Shown here: positions 42,630 through 55,900 of the stretch, piece by piece | How positions within the stretch are numbered: position 1 is the first letter of the stretch | Layout of the letters: each line of letters opens with the position of its first letter | Assembly: GCA_030549495.1 (NCBI GenBank) | Contig: JAUIRK010001055.1 | Coordinates: 743,001 to 807,000, forward strand | Reading direction: 5' to 3' | Length of the DNA stretch: 64,000 nt | From: Nectonema munidae | Taxonomy: Eukaryota > Nematomorpha > Nectonematoida > Nectonematidae | The notes under the pieces: generated by a model | What the model saw: only the letters and a program-made list of their open reading frames with translations | Databases searched by the model: none | What the model was told of the DNA's origin: nothing | Position numbers and translations under genes: made by a program

Positions 42630-43700
42630 AAACTTTAAAATATTATCTTACTTTATTTAATAAACCAAGTTTTGGTGATAAATTCACCCAAAACATTTTT
42701 CACCTGTCTGTAAATTAGCCTCCTCAACTGACTTAACTTATAAACTTATTCATACACAGCAAATCGAACATACTCAATTTGATTCTTAAAATATTTTTGT
42801 CTTTCTAAATTTAAATTGCGGTTTTGACGTTATTTTTGCCAATCTATACATATGTAGTAAATAAAGGAGTTCAATCGATAAGATAGATTTAATATTGTAG
42901 TATATTCAATGATAAATAATTAATTCAGCTTTAAATTTTATAAAAATTGAAACAACATTGTTAAAAATATTACTGCCTGCGACTAAACCGAACAATTTTA
43001 GTCTTTGGTTTGATTCATGTTCTTTTCAAATAAACCCTTCCTTCACTTCTTTTACTTATTAGAAACAACTTGGAACTATATATCTCAATATGCGCTCTGT
43101 TTTGCTTACAAATTCGTATCAGCTTGATATCTTTACTTTATATATGATATCTAATACTCTTTATTCTAAACCGGTACTACCTTGGTAGCTCTACTTTCAT
43201 CAGAAATTCATTTTGTGCAATCTATGTTCGAAAAATCTTTTGTAGGGATTTATTTAGCTCAGAATTTAAATGATTTCAGAGTTTTTCTATTGAAGAGAAT
43301 TTCTTTTTTAATCTTGGCTTTTTTAATCAATATCATTGTAGGTGATATGAACAGATATTACTCTTTGCTAACCAATCTTTTTAAAATTCCTATTTTTCAA
43401 TACTTTTTCATAACGAAGGAAAAATTGATCAAGTTCGATTAACATTTATAAATTTTATTTAAGAATAGCTATATCTTCATATATTGGTATCTGTCATATT
43501 TATAGTAACCCTAACTCTTTGAAAATTTTTAGATTACTTTTTAGTGATTTAATTGAAATTTAACTAAAAACAACGGTTTAAAATTTTTTGATTCACAAGG
43601 GAGGAGCTTCTTTTCAGTTAAGATGTCTTTTTCAAAATCTTAATACTAGATTTTTACACAATCTAGTTCATTGGAAAACGATATATCTTTCGTGTAAATA
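42630..43700 (+). repeat. Diverged interspersed repeat, copy 1 (possible LINE endonuclease relic)
   Basis: Scattered blocks match 62250-62950 in the same order, for example TTTATTTAATAAACCAA near 42653 and TATGTTCGAAAA near 43223. One frame has LNMRSVLLTN (about 43090) and another has GIYLAQNLNDFRVFLL then NIIVGDMN (43245-43355), which recall the N-terminal and GDFN motifs of LINE APE endonucleases. The family assignment is weak. Confidence 0.4.
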
Positions 43701-43977
43701 AATTACACGTTTCATAAACCTATATAGCTCCTCAAAGGTTTACTATATTGACATTATAAAAGGATTTATTAAACCATATACTATTTCATTTTTCTTACGA
43801 TCCCGCATTCTTATTTCAATGTGCCTTCAGTTCCCTTATTCCTTTCATATTAAAATATTTGTACTATAATAAATAACGGTTGTGAGAAATAATATTAACA
43901 AATGATTTTTGAAAAAAACTTATTTTTACCAATTCGATTGACACTTTCAGCCATTTTTACACTAATGGCCAAAAATC

Positions 43978-44193
43978 TGTAAAGAACCACATTACTTTTC
44001 AAACACATCGAGTTAGAAAAAAATTAACAATAAAGTGTCCAATTTTTTATATTTGTTATAATTATTTCACCTTAATGGGCATATCTGTCAAAGATTTAAT
44101 ATAAAATTATTAACACTGTTTCCTCCTATGTTGAATGGTCCATGCATTCGACGTTTTTTTCAATGTGTTTGAAAAGTAATGTGGTTCCTTACA
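43978..44193. repeat. Inverted repeat with 31-bp arms
   Basis: Arms 43978-44008 and 44163-44193 are inverted copies with one mismatch (TGTAAAGAACCAC at the outer left end), around 154 bp. The block AAGTGTCCAATTTTTTATA within it recurs near 44505. It may be a foldback MITE; no clear target duplication. Confidence 0.85.
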
Positions 44194-44764
44194 ATATGTT
44201 TTGTTCCCACAAATCTCCTTCTAAAAATCCCTTCATATCTCCTCATACACAGTCCGAATTACTTCATATGTTCAACACCTTGAAAAAGATGAAATTTGTT
44301 GCGTTTCGGAAAAGTAATCGTTTTAAAATTATAAACTTGGTATCTCCTTAACCAGCTTACCCTCAACATCATCACCTCCTTAACACAAAGATTGTTTATC
44401 CTTATTCCCTTTACACCTCATTCTCATTATTTTATTATATTTTTATATTTGCTTTGAAAAAGGAGTTTATACTCTGAAACTAGTTAGCAAAAATCAACAA
44501 TAAGGTGTCCAAGTTTTACAATTTTTTATATTTGTTATAATTAAAATTTTGATTGAAATTTGCTACAAAGTGCTATCTTTATTGGAAAAATATGTATATA
44601 TAAGTTTTATTATTTGTTCCAATATATGTATGTTATAGGAGCGGCTAATTAGACTGCATCTGTTACCACATGTTTTTGAAAAATTCTCAAGATAAAGTTG
44701 TACTTTTTTTGGGATGTAAAAATATGAATTTAATGTTTCATCCAATTTTAGACTGTGACCATCC

Positions 44765-46925
44765 GTTTCAATAACTTTTAAATGGCAATAAGGATGGATA
44801 AAGACTTAATTACATCTGATGAGAGTAATCTATCATATATGAATGATTTTATTTCCCTGATGAGCTTGAAGAGTTGTTCACAAATTTTATAAAAATGTTC
44901 GTTTTACCCGTCTAACTATAATTTTTTAATAGCTCGGGGTCTCATTTAGAAAAAATAAATCAACATATAAACCACTGTACTAAAAAATCGACATAATTGT
45001 TCATTCAAAAATTGTCAGAACCATTCAAATCTCAATAGGCTGGATGCATCTTTTCTTTTCTAAACCAGTTTGTTTAAATTTGGCTCTGTTTTGGTCAATA
45101 CAACTCTCATATCATTACTCACTTCCTATCTGTTTGGGGAGTTGGTTTCAATGTCAAGTAGCATGAAAAACGCTTGTTCACACCCATATTTAGTGGCAAA
45201 TCGAATCAGCAATCTTTGCAAGCATAGGACTCTCCCATTTCAATCAAAAATCACTATGAGATTTAGAAAAACGTGTTTTGCACCTCCTCACATTAACCAA
45301 ATCAATAAACTATTCCTGAATTAAGTCTTCTGAGGCCAGATTATAAACGGGTTTTTTTTTATTATTTGTTAGTATCTTTCAAATAAGAAAATAAAGAGAA
45401 ATTTCTTGGCATGCTACACTGTGTTTTATGGCCTTCAGGGCATTTTTATTAATGAAAATCTTATTCTCATCAACAAATATATCCAAAAATCGAGCAAAAT
45501 TTTTCGTGTCAAAGAATGCAATTATTCTAGCTTCATTTCAAAAGCTGTCATTTTTTTTTATTACAATGAACTACTCTGATCTTTTTTCCTTGCAGCGCAA
45601 GGTTAAAGGAATTCATATATTCAAATTTGTTCACTAAAAATTATAGAAATATACGAAAACGGACTTCAGAAAATTCTACGTGCATGTGTCTAGTTTGCCT
45701 TCCATAAATTGTTGGATTTTTTCCATATCTCTTGGAAAAAATTTTGGAAGCCACTTCAGGTTTGAGTGTGGCAAGAGTTTTTCAAATCTGAAAACAAACA
45801 AGATTTGAAGCATTTGCTTTAATGAAATACACATGTTTTAATGACTTCATTGAAAACATTTTTCAACTAATTGTGTCTGGGTTTATGGCTCTGCGCACTG
45901 GGTACCAATTACATCTGGAGATTTTTGCTTAGCCAAATTTACCATGTGCTGTAAAAAAATTTATCACTTTGTCAAATGTTTCTCTTACAGTTGTTCTATT
46001 GCTGAGTTTCGCAAAATAGAAATTTGTCTACCACGTTCTTGTCATACATATTGTACATAAACACAAGGCTGAGATAAGTTTACAGCATCCATCGTTTCAT
46101 CAATCTGCGCAAAAACGTTGAAAATCGAATTATGAATCAATAAAACCACATCTGACGTCATCAGACATCTCTCCTATTAGCCTTCTAACGGTATCATTTG
46201 ACAGGAAGATATGCTTCAACTTCAGAACTTCTTAGCACATTCAATATATCTTTGCAGCAAGGTATTAACAACTGTTCTGGACTTTTTGATAACAGATATT
46301 TTTTGAAACTTTTTAAACCATACTTAATATTTGGCAAAAACATTCAGATGTTATTTATCAAACATGAATTTGTGCAACCGTTCAATCAATGGTTTTGTTT
46401 ACCGAACTCGAGTGCTTCACTACCAGCGCAAGCTTCATTTGACGGGCTTTAAAAAAGTGGATGCTAACACAAAGGACACGTATGTTCCTCTTCTCCATCA
46501 GACTATGCAGTAAAACGAAATTTAAAGTGTTAGTCGTCATATTTTATTTTTTTAGCCATTAAGCAAAATGCACATTTACAAATTAGGCATGAAAAGCAAT
46601 AAAAGAAAAAAATAGTACTCAATTCAAAGACTGACTTATTTTTTTTTTAAAGGTGACTTATTGGCAAATGACACAATATGCGTGCAATATTTTGCCAAAA
46701 TCGATTCACTCAGTGTCCCCTTCTCGATCCCCATGTAACTTCTTCACGGACTCCAGTTTGAAAACCACTGAGTTAGAAGGTTGATGCAATCAGAATTACA
46801 AACAAGGTAGTTTGATCTCATCTGTGCAGTTGTGAGCTTACAGTTCCAAGTATAAATTCGGGTTATAATGGTGGTGTGTTCATTGGACAAAAATTCCTTT
46901 ATAATAAATTTAGAAAATTATAAAA
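44765..46925 (-). repeat. Composite repeat, copy B (outer repeat plus inner hAT)
   Basis: Reverse-oriented and longer version of 22045-23535. The outer flanks on both sides match copy A, and the left flank also matches the solo copy at 7700-7870. Confidence 0.82.
44880..46770 (-). mobile_element. hAT (ZBED/FAM200-like) element, broken, one end intact
   Basis: On the minus strand the element begins CAGTGGTTTTCAAAC at 46770, after TTCTAACT. A BED finger region lies at about 46500-46430. Transposase fragments follow, with a C-terminal dimerisation part at about 45170-45070 (FFMLLDIETNSPNR, then EVSNDMRV). Many stops and frame changes. Copy A shares the same missing right end, so the loss predates their separation. 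Confidence 0.78.
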
Positions 46926-46946
46926 AAATCCTTTAAATAAAATTTC

Positions 46947-47432
46947 AAGTGTAGAATCTGACTCCAAAAAATTCAAGTAAAGAATCTGACTCCAGAAAAT
47001 TATCTTGAGTTAGTGTTTTTGATCTAATTTTAAACCCATCATAAATTAGATTTTAGAGTTTGTGTTAGTAAAACAGGTAGAGTGATTTAATTTTAGAGTT
47101 AGTATTAACAAAACCTGATTTTAATTTAAAGTTAGTATTAACAATACCTGATTATTATTATTCATATCATCTTGATGTTTCATTTTAAAGTACTTGTGTA
47201 TATGAAAAGAGCAAAAGAAAAACTTTGTTAGAATTTTAAAATCAAAATCTATCAGGATCAAAAAAATACCTTGAAATCGTCAGCTTTATTTTCATAAGAT
47301 AAGGTCGGAAAAACCCATGTTCAACAAGAAATAAAAAATTAAAAAAAAATTGAACTTTTCGAGAGAAATTTCGGAAATCACGATCACGTGTAGAATCTGA
47401 CTCAAAACGTTCTGCAGTCAGATTCTACACTT
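46947..47432. repeat. Element bounded by 17-bp inverted repeats, with 3' hairpin
   Basis: AAGTGTAGAATCTGACT (46947-46963) and its exact complement (47416-47432) bound 486 bp. A related forward copy lies near 46980 (AAAGAATCTGACTCC) and another at 47390-47404, which forms a 15-bp hairpin with the right terminus around an 11-base loop. Non-coding; family unknown, target duplication not evident. Confidence 0.8.
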
Positions 47433-49861
47433 AATCCAAAAAAAATTTTTAATAAAACTTATAAGTAGGTAAATGAGTGTATTTTTATTCATAAAAGTTT
47501 GTTTTTAAAAGTGCCACCTGTGATATTGTGGATAATGTTAAAGCTAAGATTGGCTAGAACTTAGGGCATGTTGACCAATTAACAGTGGCACACACGCCTC
47601 TATAGGCAGTACATTTTGGCTATGACCATATTTCAAGATGAGACAGTTAAGTTGCATAAATTTATAAACTTTCCAAGCATTCCGATAAAATGTGTTTTTT
47701 ATTATTTATTTAAACTATCTAAAATTAGCTCTGATTTACATTTCGGTAAAAAATATGATTTAAGAAAAATAATTTTTACGATACGATTGTTAGCAAAAAT
47801 GGACCTGTTGTTTTAAAAGTGACGTTGAAAATGCTTGTTTTTGAAATCATTTGTATGTTTAGCACGGGGGGGGGGCGACGCTCCCCACCCCTTCCCCTCG
47901 CTCCACTAATAATTTTGAATTTTTTCAATTTTATATCTCTAAAAGACTTGGTTGTCTTGTGAGTAGGCTTTCCATATTACTTTACTTGTTTTTACGGTTG
48001 AGTTTCAGGCAAGTTTTTAAAGGCTGCTGACGCCTGACTTAGAGAATGTAATAACTAATATAAAGTTAAGGTTTGTAGTAAATTTTCTTTCGAACATTTT
48101 ACGGTTTCAGTTTCTACCAAAATAGGCAAATTTAAATTACGACTATATATGTCACTTTCTAGATTCAAGTCCTAAATGTATTAATTTACTTTAATCCGAA
48201 AACAGTAGATTTACACCTGCGACTCCTTGATCAAGAAAATATAGTACGAATTCTAATACTTTGAATTCTTTTTTCGTAATAGAGAATTATATTTTTTCAT
48301 TGAAGATAAAAGAAAAATGCTATAGGATGATATTCTGTGATCTCTAATTCCTAAAAAAAACGAAAATCGCTCTTGATAAAAACAAGTCTCAAATCACACA
48401 GAAAATCCAGGCGAAGGTCATTCATTCTCTGTCAGAGTCACAATCGTCTACTACAGCCCGACTAACAGTTTCTCTTTTGAGATATTTCGTTGGATTAACG
48501 AATCGTGAATTTAGCACCTTATATAGAGTTTAAAGTTTTAGAAGAATGAATATTTTATAGCAAAACTGCAGAATGGTGGAAAGTCCCCATCTGCTTTGGC
48601 CGTTGAATAAGTTGGTTTTATCAGCATTACCCCTCTGGTGTCATCTGTTTTAGATGGTACTCTCAAGTAAATGAATTCCTTCATTAACTGTTGATATTTG
48701 CTGTACCTGTTGTTGTCATCAGTGTTTCACATACTGTTCACTGTCTTGTCGGATTAAAAATTATACAGGCAGCGTGATAGCTTTTCGTAAGATTTACAGA
48801 AGAGTTTGTATTTGGGTCATGGTATGAAATGTTCACTTGGTTACATACAGTATAGCATATCTAGCGATAAGGCTTTTCCTTACGCATGCTATTGTTTTCC
48901 CATTTGAACATCCTTATAGTCAACATCGCTTTTAATAACCTACGAAAAGCCATAAGAAGGGATAACGGCTTTGTTAAATATGCTATGAGTAGTGATCACT
49001 GTCTTTCTCCATGTCCCGCTTGGAAAGTCAAATACAAATAAAAGCAGCCATAACTTGTTCTATTGATTCAATTTTGGATCGTGATCGCCAGCTTGTTTTG
49101 GTCAAAAACCGAAACTATTTGAAAATGCTAAGTTAATAATTGGATGCTATAATCTGTTTATTTAATTTAACCTTCAGATAATATATAAATTACATCTTTC
49201 ATGTGAACAGGCCATCTAAAATTAATTTAAGAATGCTGTAAGTCGGAATTTGTTAACTAAAAATGTCTACTTTACTCAAATTTAGGGCAGAAAACGTTCT
49301 GCTCCCTTAGAAAAGGAATAATAATTAAAAAATATTGTATAACCTCCTTTAATTAAAATTTTCATTCTGTAAAGAAAAGAGCATGCCATCATTAAATAGT
49401 TGTACGTCGACTGATTAAGAATATTCTTTGTTCAAAAATCCAAATATTTTTCATGTTTAAAATAATATTGGAGTAGTCATGAACCGTGTCTGAACTACAC
49501 AGAAAGGACGTAATTAAGTGAATCGTTTAATACTTCCCATGCTTTACTACGCCTATTTTCATAACGAAATTTAAATGTTAATGATGCATGTTAGGAAATT
49601 CGATTGTTGAACTCTAAAACGATACCCGCCTTTATTACATTCGCTGAGTAAAATCTTTATAACCTCGGCGTATCAAACAAAAAAATCTCTGCAATTTTTC
49701 AGAAAAAAAATTATTTTTATAAAAATGAAAATTTTGGTGAAGCATTATAATGTAAATTAGATCCTGTAACAAAATGGTGTCCTTTTTTGTAAGATTTTTA
49801 TCATTCTTAAAGAACGATTTACTTTTCTTTTTTAGGCAAATTTTTTGAAATAAAGAAAACA
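47433..49861. other. Region upstream of RPSA; no gene recognised
   Basis: It should hold the RPSA promoter and 5' untranslated exon. The pyrimidine-rich ...CTTTTCTTTTTTAG at 49822-49835 reads as an acceptor just before the start codon, which implies a 5'-UTR intron, but I cannot place the first exon. An isolated G run lies near 47870. Confidence 0.4.
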
Positions 49862-49991
49862 ATGTCTTCTGGAATCAAGGCATTAAGTTTAGGATCTGAT
49901 GACTTAAGGAAATTTTTGGCGGCATGTACACATTTAGGTTCTCCGAACATCAACTTTCAGATGAAGGACTATATCTTTAAGAGAACTAAGG
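49862..49991 (+). CDS. RPSA: RPSA coding exon 1
   Basis: The ATG lies 27 bases after a good acceptor (49834-49835) in an AAAACAATG context. It encodes [15 protein letters not shown] through [12 protein letters not shown] plus one base. The donor is G|GTATTT. Confidence 0.93.
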
Positions 49992-52900
49992 GTATTTCAT
50001 ATTTTAATTTTTATACTATTTCATAGTTCATATCGCCATCAAAATATGGTATCATAGTTTCGTCAATACTGTGATATTCTTTCCATGGGGCGTAGTTACA
50101 ATTTAATTCATTCATTTTCAGATAAATTGTATTTATCACAAACATGAAAATTTTGTTTTATCTCTTCGAACCTATTTCTTCTCATGGCCTTTAAAATAAA
50201 GTTTGAACAATCTAATTTTTTTACCAGTATAGTCGTGCACAAGGTAAATTGGCGTGGTGATTTTTTTTTCTCGTCGCATTCAAAATGAAGTTGTTTTGTT
50301 AAGCATAAAAATTTGAGTTTATGTTAAAAAAGGAAAAATATCAAGTTTTGCAATGGGGCGATCATAATAAAACGGTCCAATTCTATAGTAGCAATCCACT
50401 CTATTCTCTTCACTCGCTTGCCTTCTTTATTCACGTGTATTTCGTAACCTGTCTCTTCACCACTAAAGGACACCAATATACATTCTGCCGCTAACTCCAG
50501 TTTTTCATCACCAGAGTCTTCTGAAACTACTGAACAAGGTAAAAATGAAGTAAAAGATGTAAAATCACATAAAATTTGTCATAAGTGTAGTTTTCCCTTA
50601 CACAGGTGTTTTCCAACCAACCTATCAAAGTATTAAATTACGTTGAACGACTTAAAGTTAAATATTTAAAGGTTTTTATATTTTGTTCCGTAAAAATTTT
50701 AATGCTAGAAAATGCACCATGAAAGGGTGAGAAACACGGCTTTACACATTAAAAGTTATTTTAGATTTCCAAGTGACAAAAGTGTAGCTGAGTTTGCATT
50801 CAACCAACTAACTATAACAGATTCATTTTGACGTTTTCTTCAAAATATAAATACTATAATAATAATCTTTAACCAAAGGCAAACTTTCTGTGAAAATTTG
50901 GAAATTAAAAGCGATGGGGAGGGAATCACCATAAAATTGGATATAGAAAAAATTTAATTATTTGTTCTGCTACGACGCTCAGTTTTTCGTGAATCTTATT
51001 CCCAAAAAAAGAGATTAGAAAAAAATCATTTATTTAAAAATGGAGTTTTTCACATCTCAAATAAATCAGGAAGCATGCAGATAATAACAAAATATTTTAA
51101 TTCATTGTTAAAATTATCTCAAGGACAAGATTCCGAAAAATTGCAAACCTATTAAAACAGTGGACAACCAAGAAGTATACCATTTTTATAAATTCTATTG
51201 AATAATAATTGGAAAGGACAAGCAATAAAACTTAAAATTCCAAGAGAAGCTCACACTCAAATGAATTCCGAAAACAGATGTCAAAATCAGTAATGATTTA
51301 CTTAGATTGAAGAAAATAGCAAGCATCAAAAGTTTATGAATGGGTTGAGAATAAGCATTTCAAGTGATTCATATGTGATACGTTAACTTGCATGATCAAT
51401 CAAACTGAAGTAAACAGCAAATATTATCCTCGGGGAGATGGGGCAAATAAAAATACGAGGATCATGTCTTCAATCTCACAATGGAAAAGAGTCAATTTTT
51501 AAAATTAACAGTAAGCTTACATTGAGATTAGCTAGTATAAATCTAGGATCTCTAGTAGGAAAAAGTACAGAATGTGGAAACATGCTTAGTAGAGCATTAG
51601 TTCTGCAAGAGGTGAGGTACAAAAATGAAGGCACCAAAATTGCTAGAGGCAATGACGAAGATTATAAGTTATACTGGAGCGGGAACAAAAACAAACGGGG
51701 AGGAGTTGGATTTATGGTAAACTCGAGGTGGGCACAAAAAGTTATAGCTATGGAAAGTGTGAGTGATAGGATAATAGTTATAGAAGTAGCTGTTGGAAAT
51801 GAGGTTGTAACTGTGCTATCTGTTTACGCACCACAGAGCGGTCTGGAAATAGAAGAAAAAGAATCCTTTTACGCAAGTTTGAGTTGAGTGATGCTGAAGG
51901 TGCAAGGAAAGTGTGTCATTTTATGGGCATGTTGGAAAAGATTGCTACGGTTATGAAGAAGTACATGGTGGTTTGGGCTTTGGAACAAGAAATGCTGACG
52001 AATAAAGATTGCTGGATTTTGCTGATAGCTTCTAATTGAAGATTGCAAACACTTGGTTTAAGTAAGATTTGAAAAAATTAATTACCTATGAGTCCGGAGG
52101 TCATAAAATAGTTATTGCCTATATTCTTGTTAGAAAAAATGAAAAAGTCAAAAACATTATGGCAATCCCAGGTGAAATGATCTTGTCACAACATAAGGTA
52201 CCTGACCCGAGTGGTGTACCGATAGAAGCTCTACAATTATGTGGATTAGAAAATGAATTGGCCCGAGTAGGTAATGACATGCTGCAAGGAAGTAGGATGC
52301 CTGGGAGTTGTAGAAAAAGTTTTTTGATACCAATCTATAAAGGCAAAGGTGATTACTAAGAGTGCTATACTTACGGGAGCATCAAGTTGATCGAGCATTT
52401 AATGAAAATGATAGAAAGAGTTTTTGAAGAAAAACTTCTGTGAAAATTTGGAAATTTAAAAGCGAATTAATCTTGAAACAGAGTGAACATCAGTGAGATT
52501 CAAATAGGGTTCATGCCCGATAAAAGTACGATTGAGGCTATTTTTAGTGTTCGACTGCTGATGGAGAAGCATATAAGCGCGGAAAGGGAGTTGTACATGC
52601 TGTTTATAGATCTTAAAAAAGCCTTTCATCGTATTCCTAGAAAGGTTATTTGGTGGACATTAACCCATTTAAGACCAAGCAAAGCAGACGATATCTAAAA
52701 AAACGCAGACGATTTATATTCAAAGTCATTGAAAAAAGCAGACGAAATTGAAATTACTTATGTTCCAAAATAGGAACATTGGCCGTAAATGGGTTAAGGA
52801 AGAAAGGCGTAATGTAGTATGAAATCAGAGCTGTGATGGAAATGTATAGACAGGCTGAAACTGCAGTACAAATCGATTGAGAAAAGTCTGGGTGGTTCGA

Positions 52901-55900
52901 AGTCAAAGTTGGAGTGCATCAGGGCTCCGTGCTCAGTCCACTTCTTTTTACGATTGTGATAGATGCAGTGGCGGAAAACATATCCAAGAACATGAATGAA
53001 ATCCTCTATGCTGATGATTTGCTATTGATTGGTAGCGGTTGGGAAAACGTTGAAAGAAAATAATACAGTTGTTATAAAGAAGCCTTAGAAAGCAAAGGTT
53101 TGGAGGTGAATATTGCAAAAGCGAAAGCGATGAAAGTCCTAACGAAAAAATGTATTGATCAGTGAGTGCCCTTGCTCCGTGTAGTGTCTGTGGAAGCAGA
53201 GTGGTTAGGAATGCTATGCTAAATAGTTCATACTCGTTTCATTGAGAAGAGCCGAAAATTATGTCCCAGTTGCAAGATAGATCATGAAATTGTTGAATAT
53301 GAAGGCTTTGTTAAACTCGGTGGTGATGAATTTGAAGTAGTAAAGGAGTTTTGTTATTTCGGTGATGTTCTAACGAGAGATGGCGAAAGTAAAAAAGCGG
53401 TGATAGCAAGAATGAGAGCTGGTTGGAAAAAGTTCAATGATATTGCTGGCGTATTGTGTGGTAGAGTGTTATCGTTGAAGTTTAAAAGAAGATTGTACGA
53501 GTCTTGTGTAAGGAGTGTTATGTGTTACGAAGCAGAGTGCTGGCAAATGAAGAAGGTTGAGGTGAGCCGCATGCAATCGACCGAGATGAGGATGATGTGT
53601 GGCAAAACTCTACTGGACAAAGTGCCGAACAATGACATAAGAAAGATAACATGCGTGGAAAATATTGAGGAGCATTGACTGCGTTGGCTAGGACACTTGG
53701 AGAGAATGAACCCACAAAGACTGAAGAAGAGATTACGAAATCGAAGCATCACTGGACAAGCGAAGAGAGGTAGGCCGAAAAAAAGATGGGAGGATGCCGT
53801 TAAAGAGGGCATGAAAAAAAGAAATCTCAAGATGGAAGATGCTAAGATGAGAGGAAGATGAAGTCGCTACAAGATCATGGTCGACCTTGGCTCGCCATAC
53901 AATGATCTACTCCTTTTGAGAGCGAATGAATGTTGATGATAAAGCTATAAAACTTAAAATTCCAAGAGGGAAAGCTCAAAATAAAATGAATTCAGAAAAC
54001 AGATGTCAAAATCAGTAATGATTCACTTAGATTGAAGAAAATTCATAGCTAATTTTCTTTTGGCCAAAAGTTTAAGATAGGATGAGAATAAGCATTGCGT
54101 ATAACTTCTAAGTCGCGACCAGTGATTCATATTTGATACATTAACTTGCATGATCAATCAAACTGAAGTGAACAGTAAATATTATACAATACTTAAGGAG
54201 ATTGTAGTGTCTATCATAATACAAAAATGAATGAAAAAAAGATTTTGTTATACAATTTGTGACCGCAATATGTTTATGGTTTAAATTGAAAAATATTTCG
54301 TTTTCTTGAAAGCTAAGGCAGGTGTTTGGCTATATATTTAAAAAAAGTCATAAAGTTTCCACATCATATGTTTAATACTTTTTCCATGCGGTTTTGAAAT
54401 CAACCCGTACCTAGTGCCTCATAGGTTTAATTGCATTGCCTGACTTTTTATTTTAATCAACTATAGTGTTTTTTGGCTGAATTCGTCGTTAAGAAATATA
54501 AGCCTTGTTATTTTGAGATTTATCTTGACATGTTAAAACAAATTTTTTGATAAATATTTCAGTAACTTTATCTTCCTATTTTAATGCAAATTATATATTT
54601 ATTTAAGCTGGTATCCACTTAATAAATTTGTCTCAAACATGGGAAAAATTACTTTTGGCTGCACGTATTTTGGTAACAGTGAAAAATCCGGAAGATATTT
54701 TTGTTGTGACTTGCAACACTCGCGTTCAGCGCGCTGTCTTGAAATACTCCTTTTATACCGGAGCTACTCCAATCGCTGGTCGTTTTACTCCAGGAACATT
54801 CTCCAATCACGTTCAACGAGCTTTCAAAGAACCGGCTGTCTTGATTGTTTCAGATCCAAGATCAGATCAACAGCCTGTCATGGAAGCCTCCAGAGTTGGA
54901 ATTCCAATCATTGCATTTTGTAACTCCGAATCACCTTTGAATTACATTGATGTTGCGATACCCTGCAATAATAAAGTGACAATAAATCGAAATCAAAATA
55001 TCAAATGACTAACTTCACTTTTGTAGGGTCAATCTATTGGCTTAATGTTTTGGATGTTGGCTAGAGAACTTCTAAGATTCAGAGGAACTATTCATCGTTC
55101 GATTACTTGGGAAATTATGCCTGACTTGTTCTTTTATAGAGAGCCAGAAGAAGTAAATTTTGATTCATTGAATATACTACTTATTCAGCCATAAATTCCC
55201 AAACATATGTGTCTATTCCCATTTCTAATATACATTATCTTTTAAAAATAGCGTTTAAATTTTTGTGTCTTAAACAAGTTAAATTGCTTGTCAACTCCTC
55301 TTTTATTTGGATTATTGCTACCCATTGCCTAGCTTCTTTCATGCATGCAAAAAGGGACTATGAAAAAATTAGCTATATCCTTACATCTTGTTGCAGGAAC
55401 TAGGTGCTTATTTCATCTCCTTCCATGCCAATCTAAATCCGGCCATCAAAAACGATACTAATTTGCCTCTAGTAATATCTAAGAGGCGTCGGCAAAGTGG
55501 TCTATCAAACTTGCCAAATTGTGTTATGCTTTTTTTACTGTATAGTAGTAACAAATCTCCTTTTTCTTTTAAAACACATCTTATGACATTGTATAACAGG
55601 ATAATGAAATATTTTTGGTTTGTATTTTTTCTCTCAATTGTTGCACATCGATTAATGTTTTTATGAAACATTTCTATGAAGGGGTCGATGGGTAAAAAAT
55701 ATCACCGTATTTTATATAAAATGAAGCTTATCTTGACTTTATTATTTTGATTAGCTCCTAATTTGATTTACAATATCTATTCGAAAAGTTCACCTTTTGT
55801 GTTACTGCTATATTTAAGCTAAAAAAATTCCGCATGGAGATGCATGTCGACATCTTTAAATCTGCCATGATATCCAAATTAGGTGCAGTTAGATATATTC

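Noticed and set aside
42865-43000. Possible extra exons or genes between 42 and 45 kb on the plus strand
   Set aside because: The small open frames there are explained by the interspersed repeat (42630-43700) or are antisense to the hAT at 44880-46770.
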